64,000 nt of DNA. Origin: Melioribacteraceae bacterium (GTDB lineage: Bacteria > Bacteroidota > Ignavibacteria > Ignavibacteriales > Melioribacteraceae). The stretch is taken from NCBI GenBank assembly GCA_026417375.1, contig JAOADJ010000018.1:1-64000 (forward strand), given 5' to 3'. Below are positions 52,212 through 60,386 of this stretch, piece by piece; within the stretch, counting starts at the first letter, position 1; each line of letters begins with the position of its first letter. The notes beneath the pieces were generated by a model. It did not search any database, had not been told where the DNA came from, and saw nothing but the letters and a program-made list of their open reading frames with translations. Made by a program: the position numbers and the translations under genes.

Positions 52212-52659
52212 GTCTTGCTTTTCTTCTTTGCAATGCTTCATCAAATCTTCTTTTTTCATCTTCAGTTTCTGGTATAACTGGTATAGCTTCAACGGGTTTA
52301 ATATTTTCATCAACACTTACAAATGTAAGATAAGCAGAATTAGTGTGTATTCTTGTTCCTTTACTAAAATTTTCTGCATATACTTTAACACCAACTTCCA
52401 TAGATGTTTTAAATACACGATTAACTGATGCAACTAAAGTTACTGCATTACCTAATTTAATCGGATGATGAAAATCAATTTTATCAACTGAAGCAGTTAC
52501 ACAAACTCTTTGAGAATGTTTAGCAGCAGAAAGTGCAGCACAAATATCTATCCAATGCATTAATTGGCCACCCAATAAATTTCCAAGTTGATTTGTGTGG
52601 TTTGGTAAAACCAATTCTGTCATCGTTACAATTGATTCGGAAACTTTTTTAACGTTCAT
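52189..52659 (-). CDS. Acyl-CoA thioesterase (hotdog fold, YciA-like)
   Basis: A 156-residue hotdog-fold thioesterase that hydrolyses acyl-CoA to fatty acid and CoA. Landmarks are LPNHTNQLGNLLGGQLMHWID, with the catalytic Asp in that stretch, and IDFHHPIKLGN. The C-terminal 35 residues are charged and helical. The start ATG overlaps the stop of the BamD-like gene by four bases, so it is co-translated. Its 3' end overlaps the signal-peptide region of the next gene. The physiological acyl chain is unknown. Confidence 0.92.
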   Translation of the reverse strand: MNVKKVSESIVTMTELVLPNHTNQLGNLLGGQLMHWIDICAALSAAKHSQRVCVTASVDKIDFHHPIKLGNAVTLVASVNRVFKTSMEVGVKVYAENFSKGTRIHTNSAYLTFVSVDENIKPVEAIPVIPETEDEKRRFDEALQRRKARLEKRDNN

Positions 52660-53414
52660 TTTTTTGTTTCAATTAGTTGTGATTCCATTTTTTTAATATC
52701 ATTTAAATATTCGTTTTCGGGGTATCGGTTTATAAATGTATTTATATCTGCAATTGCTTCCTGTTTCATTCCCTTTTTTATTTCCAATTGAATTTTTCTA
52801 TATAATGAAATAGGTGCAAATTTAGTATCGTGATATGTATCGGCAACAAATGCATAATATTTTATTGCAGCTTTTTCATATTCCATCTTTTCATAAATCA
52901 ATCCACTTTGATATTCTTTTTCAGCTAATCGTTCTGTTAATTCTTTTATTTTCTTTTCTGCATCTTCAACTCTTTTATCAGCAGGGAAAAAATCTATAAA
53001 GACTTGAAATTCTTCAATTGCTTTTTTTGTATATGCCTGATCAAGTTGATATGGTGGAGCTAATTGATAATATGATTCTGCTAACATGAATTGAGTTTCT
53101 GGGACAAAAGGTGATGCCGGAATATTTCTTATCAATTTACTGAATTCGTATGCAGCTAATAAATATTGTCCTCTCTTAAAATATGTCATTCCATAATAAA
53201 ATTGTGCATCATCATTAAATGCACTTCCACTATATTGTAAAAGAAAATTCTGAAATTCCTGAACAGCTTCTTCGTAATCTTCCTGATTATACAACTGCAT
53301 AGCATAATTAAAATATTCTTCGATTGTAAATTTACTTGTATCAACAGAACTTGAACAATTTGTTAAAATAAATGCAATTAATAAAACAAAAAAATATTTA
53401 AACTTTTTTAGCAA
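52656..53414 (-). CDS. bamD: BamD-like outer-membrane assembly lipoprotein
   Basis: A 252-residue lipoprotein of the BamD/ComL family, part of the BAM complex for folding beta-barrel proteins into the outer membrane. The lipobox is ILTNCSSS, followed by five TPR-like pairs (YFNYAMQLYNQEDYEEAVQEF, FNDDAQFYYGMTYFKRGQY). The track's start at 53441 is too early: TTG at 53414 has a near-perfect AAAGGAG seven bases upstream and yields a proper signal peptide (MLKKFKYFFVLLIAF). It is preceded after 56 bases by a secreted unknown and starts the tightly overlapping block down to ccmB. Confidence 0.9.
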   Translation of the reverse strand: MLKKFKYFFVLLIAFILTNCSSSVDTSKFTIEEYFNYAMQLYNQEDYEEAVQEFQNFLLQYSGSAFNDDAQFYYGMTYFKRGQYLLAAYEFSKLIRNIPASPFVPETQFMLAESYYQLAPPYQLDQAYTKKAIEEFQVFIDFFPADKRVEDAEKKIKELTERLAEKEYQSGLIYEKMEYEKAAIKYYAFVADTYHDTKFAPISLYRKIQLEIKKGMKQEAIADINTFINRYPENEYLNDIKKMESQLIETKK

Positions 53415-53470
53415 GATTAATCTCCTTTTTTCGAGTAGCAAAAATAGTCAATTTGATGTGACTGATAAAA

Positions 53471-54064
53471 TTATTTACTTCTAACAACAAATAATAAAAC
53501 AGTAGAAACTATTAATGTTCCCACAACGATTATTGGTTCAAACAAATTTGAAATTAATGGGACATTCGGTATATCTGATTTAGTAAATGGTAATGATTGA
53601 TTTTCAATTAATTTAATATCATCAAAACTGATTACATCATTTGTCTGGTTTTTTATTTCATAAACTTTTAATTCATTAAATTTATTTTTAATTACAACAT
53701 TTCCCTTCACTTCAACATTTCTATCAACAATAAAATCTCCAAGAAAATTTTCTCTTCGAGGTGATTCATAATTCACTTTAGCTTTTTCGATATAAAAACT
53801 TATTGACTGACCTGTATTTTCTTTTTCTGAAACTAAATTAACTTTTTTTGAAATATGTTTGATTAATATTCCTTTTAAAATATCATAATCATTAGAAGTT
53901 ATTATTTCTAAATATGTTTTCTCATTCTTGTCAATAATGTTTTGAAATTTATCAACTGAGTTAGAAAAAAGAGAATCAATTATTTCAATATTAGTTTTTA
54001 CCTGTGCTTTGGAAATTAAACCAAAGCACATTAAAAAAAATAATATCTTATAAAATATTTTCAT
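53471..54064 (-). CDS. Exported protein with C-terminal membrane anchor, unknown function
   Basis: A 197-residue protein with signal peptide (MKIFYKILFFLMCFGLISKAQ). A soluble region follows, and the last ~22 residues are a membrane helix ending in a positive tail (IIVVGTLIVSTVLLFVVRSK), giving a bitopic periplasmic protein. I see no family. It begins six bases after htpX and precedes a BamD-like gene, so an envelope role is likely. The region NFLGDFIVDRNVEVKGNVVIKN has bactofilin-like strand spacing, but this is too weak for a call. Confidence 0.7.
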   Translation of the reverse strand: MKIFYKILFFLMCFGLISKAQVKTNIEIIDSLFSNSVDKFQNIIDKNEKTYLEIITSNDYDILKGILIKHISKKVNLVSEKENTGQSISFYIEKAKVNYESPRRENFLGDFIVDRNVEVKGNVVIKNKFNELKVYEIKNQTNDVISFDDIKLIENQSLPFTKSDIPNVPLISNLFEPIIVVGTLIVSTVLLFVVRSK

Positions 54065-54070
54065 TCAGAT

Positions 54071-54919
54071 TTATCTTCTTCCAGCAGCAATTTCTTTTAA
54101 TCTTTCAATTCTGTCTTCAATAGGTGGATGAGTAGAAAATAATTTTATTAATGCACCACCATGTAGTGGATTTACAATAAACATATGAGCAGTTGATTGG
54201 TTTGCATTTCTCATAGGAACAACTTCATTACCATATTGCAATTTGTTGAGAGCAGATGCCAAAGCTAATGGTTTACCGGAAATCAAGGAACCACCTTCAT
54301 CAGCCATATATTCACGGGATCTTGAAATAGCCATTTGAATTAACATTGCTGCAATAGGAGCAATTATTAATAACAATAAATCAACTATAATATTTCCACT
54401 ATCTTCTCTGTCATCTCTTCTTCCTCCACCAAAAAACATTGCAAATTGAACAATGTATGTGATTGTTCCAACTAATGTTGCAGCAATTGTGCTAACCAAA
54501 ATATCTCTGTTTTTTATGTGTGCTAATTCGTGTGCAATTACACCTTCAAGTTCTTCTTTATTTAACAAATTCATAATTCCGGTAGTAACTGCCACTGCAC
54601 CATTATTGGGGTTTCTTCCGGTTGCAAAAGCATTTGGTGTCGGATTATTTATAATATATACTTTTGGCATTGGTAATTCAGCTTTGGATGCTAATTTTTC
54701 AACCATATCATAAAGTTGAGGCGAATCTTCTCTTGAAATTTGGTGCGCACCATACATTGTTAAAACTATTTTATCGCTAAACCAATAAGAACCAAAATTC
54801 ATAACTAGTGATATGAAAAAAGCATACATCATTCCTTGTTGACCGCCAATTATTCTTCCAACCAAAATAAAAAGAACCATCATTGCGGTCATAAGAATAA
54901 CTGTTTTTAATCCATTCAT
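54071..54919 (-). CDS. htpX: HtpX family membrane metalloprotease
   Basis: A 282-residue inner-membrane zinc protease (M48) that degrades damaged membrane proteins. Two N-terminal membrane segments are followed by the zinc motif VIAHELAHIKNRD, two more membrane segments and the third ligand Glu in SREYMADEGG. NPTPNAFATGRNP and STHPPIEDRIERL are family marks. Length matches HtpX. It is the first gene of the minus-strand run down to 47215 and is divergent from the PorV-like gene. Confidence 0.96.
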   Translation of the reverse strand: MNGLKTVILMTAMMVLFILVGRIIGGQQGMMYAFFISLVMNFGSYWFSDKIVLTMYGAHQISREDSPQLYDMVEKLASKAELPMPKVYIINNPTPNAFATGRNPNNGAVAVTTGIMNLLNKEELEGVIAHELAHIKNRDILVSTIAATLVGTITYIVQFAMFFGGGRRDDREDSGNIIVDLLLLIIAPIAAMLIQMAISRSREYMADEGGSLISGKPLALASALNKLQYGNEVVPMRNANQSTAHMFIVNPLHGGALIKLFSTHPPIEDRIERLKEIAAGRR

Positions 54920-55065
54920 ATATTTTACCCTTTTATTGTTTTCTAATTTACAAGATTGACTGTTTCAACACAAAATATAAATTCTTTGTTCCAATACTAA
55001 ACATTCTAAAATCTTGCCTTTTATACAAAAATATTATTAAACTCGCACCAAAATTTAGGAAATAA

Positions 55066-55989
55066 ATGAAAAAGATATTTTTTGTTTTGGCTCTTTTGTC
55101 AAATTTAATAAATGCACAATATGTTTATGATTTTTTAAGATTTGATTTGAATCCACGGGCTGCTGCAGTAGCAGGAAGTTTTGTTGCAAATAATGATGAC
55201 CCAAACGTTATTTTCTACAATCCTGCAGGAATTAACTTTTTAGAAGGACAACCAATTTCTTTTTCATTTACAAAACATTTATTAGATGTAAATTATGTTG
55301 GTTTATCTTCCTTTAAAGAATTTGAATCAATTGGAAAATTTGGCGCTGCAATTCAATATTTAAATTATGGCAGTTTTAAAAAAACCGATCAATATGGAAA
55401 AATACTAGGCGATTTTTCTGCAGGGGATTTAGCTTTAACTGTTGGCTATGGAAATGAACTCGATAAAAATTTTTACTATGGTGCAAATGTCAAATTTATT
55501 TACTCAAAAATTGATGAAGTTTCTTCAACAGCGGCAGCAATAGATTTAGGTTTACAACTTTTTGTGCCGGATTCAAAATGGAATTTTGGATTTTCTGTTT
55601 TAAATATTGGCTCACAGATTTCTTCATATTATTCTTTGAAAGAAGATTTGCCTCTTGAAATAAAACTTGGTTTTACAAAACAATTAGAAAACCTTCCACT
55701 AAAAATTTTTTGGTCATTTAATAAACTAAATGAAAAACAAAACACTTTTTTTAAAAGATTTACACAAATAACATTCGGTGGTGAATTTAAGTTAGGTCAA
55801 AGTTTGAAATTAAGATTTGGATATGATACAGAAAAAAGAAAAGAGCTTAGACTTAATTCATCAGCCGGATTAGCTGGTTTTAATTTAGGTGTTGGTTTTA
55901 TTGTTAAAAGTTATAATATAGATTATTCCTTTTCATCGTTTGGATTTATTGGCTCTGTTCACAGATTTGGAATTTCTACAAATTTATAA
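55066..55989 (+). CDS. PorV/PorQ family outer-membrane protein
   Basis: A 307-residue outer-membrane beta-barrel with signal peptide (MKKIFFVLALLSNLINAQ). The opening of the mature part (FLRFDLNPRAAAVAGSFVANNDDPNVIFYNPAGI) is the diagnostic N-terminal region of the PorV/PorQ family, related to FadL barrels. PorV shuttles T9SS cargo to the attachment complex; PorQ has a similar partner role. This length and divergence do not decide between them. It stands alone on the plus strand and converges on the TPR gene with one base between. Two T9SS cargo proteins in the window suggest the system is present. Confidence 0.88.
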   Translation: MKKIFFVLALLSNLINAQYVYDFLRFDLNPRAAAVAGSFVANNDDPNVIFYNPAGINFLEGQPISFSFTKHLLDVNYVGLSSFKEFESIGKFGAAIQYLNYGSFKKTDQYGKILGDFSAGDLALTVGYGNELDKNFYYGANVKFIYSKIDEVSSTAAAIDLGLQLFVPDSKWNFGFSVLNIGSQISSYYSLKEDLPLEIKLGFTKQLENLPLKIFWSFNKLNEKQNTFFKRFTQITFGGEFKLGQSLKLRFGYDTEKRKELRLNSSAGLAGFNLGVGFIVKSYNIDYSFSSFGFIGSVHRFGISTNL

Positions 55990-55990
55990 T

Positions 55991-57136
55991 TTATTTTCGA
56001 TAAGGTTCAATTAAATATCTTTTTGCAAGTTGATGAGAATTATTTCTCTCTTTTAAACGAAGAGTTTCATTATAATATTTTTTTGCAGTTTCTCTATTTC
56101 CAAGAAGATCATTCAACATTCCTAAAAAAAGAACTGTATTAATTAAAAATCCCGATTCACCATTTTTATCCAATTCACGCGATAATTTTTCTGATTTTGA
56201 AAAATAAAAAGCAGATGAATCGGCTATGTTCTTTATTAAAAAATCATTTCCAATATAATAAGTAGCTTCTCTTTCAAATCTTTTATTGTATCCGGGTAAC
56301 CCTCTTTTACATTTATTATAAATATCCCTGAAAATTTTTGAAGCATCGGAATAATTATTTTCTTTAACAAAACTTAACCCATAATAACGTTGGAAAACAG
56401 GGTTATCCGGAAAATCATTTAATAAAATCTTTCCCCATTTTCTTGATTCTTCCATTTGTTCTTCAAACTGAAAAGTTAATTTTTGTAAAAAAGATCTTGC
56501 TTCAATTCTTGTATATCTTCCATTCCATGCAACGTTTTCTAATTCTTTAATGCCTCTTTCTTTATCTCCTTTTGGAAAAAAAACCATAAAAGGTTTTACA
56601 GCCGGAAATTTTTTGGGAATTACATCAGCATAGTAATGATAAATTCCAAATCCAAGTTGTACATCAATATTTTTAGGATTTACTTTATAAGATCTAAAAA
56701 TTAAATCCAGCCCTTCTTTTCCATCTAATGCTGCTTTAACCCAACTTTCACGTATTGCCAATAACTGACCTCTGAAACCCAAAGCACCGCCTTTAAAAAA
56801 CATTGCATCTACATTATTTTCGTTTTTATCGAGAATATCATCACACATTTCAATAACTTCTTCAAGCTGGTCATAAAATTTTTCATCCATGCTTTCATCA
56901 TCAAGATTAACTAAAATTCTCCACCATGTTATCATTGCTTTAAAAAATTTACCTGATGGATGTGTTTTATATTCTTTAGCTACAATATCAAAAGTTTTAT
57001 CTGCTTTATCTAATTCCATTCCATAAATTTGATTTATTCCAGCTTTAACTAATGAATCATGTTTTACCCAATCATAATTCTGAGCATAAACTTCAGAAAA
57101 TAAAATTAGTATGAGACAGATAAAAAATTTTTTCAT
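55991..57136 (-). CDS. Exported TPR protein
   Basis: A 381-residue exported protein (signal peptide MKKFFICLILILFSEVYAQ) with several TPR-like helical pairs (INQIYGMELDKADKTFDIVAKEY, VDAMFFKGGALGFRGQLL, YYGLSFVKENNYSDASKIFRDIY). It has a WW pair in the N-terminal part (ITWWRIL) and an aromatic-rich middle (LGFGIYHYYADVIPKKFP) that together look like a conserved envelope family, but I know no function. It follows lpdA by two bases and is likely co-transcribed with it. Confidence 0.82.
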   Translation of the reverse strand: MKKFFICLILILFSEVYAQNYDWVKHDSLVKAGINQIYGMELDKADKTFDIVAKEYKTHPSGKFFKAMITWWRILVNLDDESMDEKFYDQLEEVIEMCDDILDKNENNVDAMFFKGGALGFRGQLLAIRESWVKAALDGKEGLDLIFRSYKVNPKNIDVQLGFGIYHYYADVIPKKFPAVKPFMVFFPKGDKERGIKELENVAWNGRYTRIEARSFLQKLTFQFEEQMEESRKWGKILLNDFPDNPVFQRYYGLSFVKENNYSDASKIFRDIYNKCKRGLPGYNKRFEREATYYIGNDFLIKNIADSSAFYFSKSEKLSRELDKNGESGFLINTVLFLGMLNDLLGNRETAKKYYNETLRLKERNNSHQLAKRYLIEPYRK

Positions 57137-57138
57137 AA

Positions 57139-58557
57139 TTATTTTCTCTTTGGTCTATACATATCTGTTGCATGTCCATAAAATAATTCAGCTGCAAACA
57201 TCATTGTTTCTGAAAGAGTTGGATGTGGATGAATAGTCAATTCCAAATCTTTAACCACAGCACCCATTTCAATAGCCAAAGTACCTTCTGCTATCATATC
57301 ACCTGCTCCAACCCCAACTAAAGCAACACCAAGAATTCTTTCGGTTTCAGGTTCTATAATTAATTTAGTTAAACCATCATTTCTATCTAAAGTTGTAGCT
57401 CTTCCACTTGCAGCCCAAGGAAATTTAGCAACTTCTACTTTTATACCTTTTTCTTTTGCTTCTGTTTCTGTTAATCCTGCCCAAGCAATTTCCGGATCTG
57501 TAAATACAACTGCCGGAATTGCATTTGGTTCAAATGCCACTTTATTACCAAGAATTGCTTCAACTGCAACTTTACCTTCAGCTGCTGCTTTATGAGCTAA
57601 CATTGGATTTCCAACTATATCTCCAATAGCATAAATATTTTCATCATTTGTTTTTAATTGTTTATCTACAATTACAAATCCTTTTTCATTTACTTTTACA
57701 TTTGTATTTTCTAAACCTAATCCTTCAGTCACAGGTTTTCTTCCTATTGAGATCAACACTTTATCAAATGTTTGTTCTTTCTCTGTAATTTTAGCACCTT
57801 CTAATTTAACAGTAACAGAATCACCATTGTCTTTCAATTCCACAACTTTCGTTTCTGTGAAAATATTTTTCAAATTTGTTTTTAATCTTTTTTCAAGAAC
57901 AGCAACAAGATCTCTATCTGCTCCGGGTAAAATTCCGGATAACATTTCAACAACTGTAACTTCACTACCTAATGATGAATAAACAGTTGAAAGTTCAAGA
58001 CCAATATAACCGCCACCAATAACAAGAAGTTTTTTTGGAACGTCCATTAATTCTAAAGCAGAAGTTGAATCCATTACTCGTGGAGAATCAATAGATAATC
58101 CGGGAATTTTTGCGGGAACAGACCCGGTAGCTAGTATTGCTTTTTCAAAAATTACCTCTTCGGTTGTTCCATCTAATTTTTCAACAATAAGAGTTGATGA
58201 ATTAATAAACTTTGCTTTGCCATTTATATAATTAACTTTTCTCTGTTTAGCCAGTTGACCTAAACCGCCTGTTAATTTATTAACAACACCATTTTTAAAA
58301 TCGCGTAATTTATTTAAATCAATTTTGGGTTCGCCAAAATCTACTCCCCATTTTTTTGCTTCTTCGGCTTCGTGAATTAATTTAGCAACATGAAGCAGAG
58401 CTTTAGAAGGAATACAACCACGATATAAACAAACACCGCCCGGATTTTTTTCTAAATCAATTAATGTTACATTCATTCCTAGATCAGATGCTAAAAATGC
58501 TGCAGCATAACCACCTGGTCCACCTCCAATTACTGCTAATTGTGTTTTTATTGACAT
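57139..58557 (-). CDS. lpdA: Dihydrolipoyl dehydrogenase (E3)
   Basis: FAD-dependent disulfide reductase of 472 residues, re-oxidising dihydrolipoamide with NAD for 2-oxoacid dehydrogenases or glycine cleavage. The FAD motif is GGGPGGYAAAF, and the redox disulfide is CLYRGC, spaced as usual but with YR in place of the common NVG. The NAD motif is GGGYIGLELS. The second FAD segment is YAIGDI, and the His-Glu active-site pair is in HPHPTLSE. No E1 or E2 genes lie next to it. It is first in a two-gene operon with a TPR protein. Confidence 0.96.
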   Translation of the reverse strand: MSIKTQLAVIGGGPGGYAAAFLASDLGMNVTLIDLEKNPGGVCLYRGCIPSKALLHVAKLIHEAEEAKKWGVDFGEPKIDLNKLRDFKNGVVNKLTGGLGQLAKQRKVNYINGKAKFINSSTLIVEKLDGTTEEVIFEKAILATGSVPAKIPGLSIDSPRVMDSTSALELMDVPKKLLVIGGGYIGLELSTVYSSLGSEVTVVEMLSGILPGADRDLVAVLEKRLKTNLKNIFTETKVVELKDNGDSVTVKLEGAKITEKEQTFDKVLISIGRKPVTEGLGLENTNVKVNEKGFVIVDKQLKTNDENIYAIGDIVGNPMLAHKAAAEGKVAVEAILGNKVAFEPNAIPAVVFTDPEIAWAGLTETEAKEKGIKVEVAKFPWAASGRATTLDRNDGLTKLIIEPETERILGVALVGVGAGDMIAEGTLAIEMGAVVKDLELTIHPHPTLSETMMFAAELFYGHATDMYRPKRK

Positions 58558-58668
58558 AAATTTTATCCTATTTAGTTTTAATTAATTCAAAAATAATAAA
58601 AAGTAGTTAATTAACTTTTACAATAAACAAGAATAAATAAAATGGAATTCAAATATGATAGAACAAAA

Positions 58669-58699
58669 TTGTCACTCACTTTCTTAATCTTTATATTTC
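58669..58699 (+). promoter_or_regulatory. Putative prfA promoter
   Basis: ATTG (58668-58671), 20 bases, then TATATTTC (58692-58699): one base off each Bacteroidota element. It also reads as TTGTCA-N17-TATATT in the sigma-70 manner. The prfA ATG follows 21 bases later. Confidence 0.65.
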
Positions 58700-58720
58700 G
58701 CCCGCAAATTTGGAATCTTA

Positions 58721-59800
58721 ATGGAACTTTACGACAAACTAAAATCAATAAAAGAAAAATTTCTTAACGTTGAACAACAACTTTCTGATCCAAATATTAT
58801 GTCGGATCAATCAAAATATATTTCTCTTAGCAAAGAAAGAAGAGAACTTTTACCAATTATTGAAAAATTCAATGAATATGATCAGGTAATAAAAAATTTA
58901 GATGGTAATCTTGAAATTATAAACAGTAGCGATGACAAAGAATTAATTGAAATTGCAGAATCCGAACTAAAAGAATTAAAAGAGAAAAAAATAATTTTAG
59001 AAGATGAAATTAAAATTTTGCTGATACCAAAAGATCCTGATGATGATAAAAACGTAATTGTAGAAATAAGAGCTGGCACTGGTGGAGACGAAGCTGGTTT
59101 ATTTGCTGCAGATTTATATAGAATGTATTCGCGATATGCTGAAATTAGAGGTTGGAAAAAAGAATTAATTGATTTCAATGATACGGGTGGTTTAGGTGGT
59201 TTAAAGGAAGTTATATTTAGTTTGACAGGTGAAAATGTTTATGGTGATTTAAAATTTGAAAGTGGTGTTCATCGTGTTCAAAGAGTGCCGGCAACAGAAG
59301 CAAGTGGAAGAATTCATACTTCGGCTGCATCTGTTGTGGTTTTACCCGAAGTTGAAGATGTTGAAGTTGATATTGATCCAAATGATTTAAGAATTGATGT
59401 TTACAGAAGTGGTGGCGCTGGTGGGCAAAATGTAAACAAAGTTGAAACTGCAATTCGTATCACTCACTTACCTACTGGTTTAGTTGTTCAGTGTCAAGAT
59501 GAACGTTCACAGTTGAAGAATAGACAAAAAGCAATGAAAGTTCTTAAAGCAAGATTATATGATATGAAAATGCAGGAACAAACAAATGAAATTGCTGCTC
59601 AAAGAAAATCTATGGTGCGTAAAGGCGATAGAAGTGATAAAATCAGAACTTATAACTATCCACAAAACAGAGTTACAGATCATAGAATTGGTTTGACTCT
59701 TTATAATTTAACAGATGTGATGGATGGTGATTTACATGAATTAATTGAAAAATTAAAACTTGCTGACAGAACTGAAAAACTTCAGAATAATTTTGCTTAA
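58721..59800 (+). CDS. prfA: Peptide chain release factor 1
   Basis: Class I release factor that terminates translation at UAA and UAG. At 359 residues it has the RF1 length. The codon-reading PxT motif is PAT in [10 protein letters not shown], as in RF1 (RF2 has SPF). The GGQ motif that enters the peptidyl transferase centre is [11 protein letters not shown]-terminal helices (1-~100) match the family. It is a single gene converging on the pseudouridine synthase gene with four bases between the stops. No hemK (prmC), the common neighbour that methylates this GGQ, is downstream. Confidence 0.98.
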   Translation: MELYDKLKSIKEKFLNVEQQLSDPNIMSDQSKYISLSKERRELLPIIEKFNEYDQVIKNLDGNLEIINSSDDKELIEIAESELKELKEKKIILEDEIKILLIPKDPDDDKNVIVEIRAGTGGDEAGLFAADLYRMYSRYAEIRGWKKELIDFNDTGGLGGLKEVIFSLTGENVYGDLKFESGVHRVQRVPATEASGRIHTSAASVVVLPEVEDVEVDIDPNDLRIDVYRSGGAGGQNVNKVETAIRITHLPTGLVVQCQDERSQLKNRQKAMKVLKARLYDMKMQEQTNEIAAQRKSMVRKGDRSDKIRTYNYPQNRVTDHRIGLTLYNLTDVMDGDLHELIEKLKLADRTEKLQNNFA

Positions 59801-59804
59801 TTTT

Positions 59805-60386
59805 TTATTGTACCTTTTTTAATATTTTGATTTCATCACCTGTTAATTCTCTTACTTCACCAATTTTCAAATTGCCGAGTTTTATATTTTTAATTCTTAC
59901 TCTTACTAAGCGAAGTGTCGGAAATCCTACAGCTGCTGTCATTTTTCTTACTTGTCTGTTTCTTCCTTCATAAATTGTAATTGATAACCAACTTGTCGGA
60001 ATGTTTTTTCTTTCCCGTATAGGTGGATTTCTTTTTTCAAAATTTGGTTCATCTATTAGCTTTACTTTTGCCGGTAATGTTTTTTTATTTTCAATTATTA
60101 CACCTTCACTTAATTTCTTTATTGCTTCTTCTGTTGGTATACCTTCAACCTGAACATAATACTCTCGTTCATGTTTGTATTTTGGATTTAATAAATAATT
60201 AGTCAATGGTTTATCATTTGTTAAAATCAAAAGTCCTTCGCTATCCATATCTAATCTTCCAATTGCGTACACATCTTTGGGGAATTTATAAAGTGATGAT
60301 AAAGTTGGACGATTTTCTTTATCTGTAAATTGTGTTAAAACACCAAAAGGTTTGTTAATTACATAATACTTTAATTTATTTATCAT
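59805..60386 (-). CDS. rluE: 23S rRNA pseudouridine synthase, RluE-like
   Basis: A 193-residue RsuA-family pseudouridine synthase without an S4 domain. The catalytic Asp lies in GRLDMDSEGLLILTND. YYVINKPFGVLTQFT at the N-terminus and EGRNRQVRKMTAAVGFPTLRLVRVRI near the C-terminus are typical of RluE. The family modifies U2457 in 23S rRNA of E. coli; the target here is by homology. Its ATG overlaps the priA stop by four bases, so the two are co-translated. Confidence 0.9.
   Translation of the reverse strand: MINKLKYYVINKPFGVLTQFTDKENRPTLSSLYKFPKDVYAIGRLDMDSEGLLILTNDKPLTNYLLNPKYKHEREYYVQVEGIPTEEAIKKLSEGVIIENKKTLPAKVKLIDEPNFEKRNPPIRERKNIPTSWLSITIYEGRNRQVRKMTAAVGFPTLRLVRVRIKNIKLGNLKIGEVRELTGDEIKILKKVQ

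Noticed and set aside
53693-53760. Bactofilin-like reading of the 197-residue exported protein
   Set aside because: A single stretch with GNVVIKN-type strands is too little; the rest of the protein does not continue the beta-helix pattern.
59217-59453. His- and Gln-rich minus-strand ORF inside prfA
   Set aside because: Antisense of the GGQ and PxT region of RF1; composition follows from codon use on the other strand.
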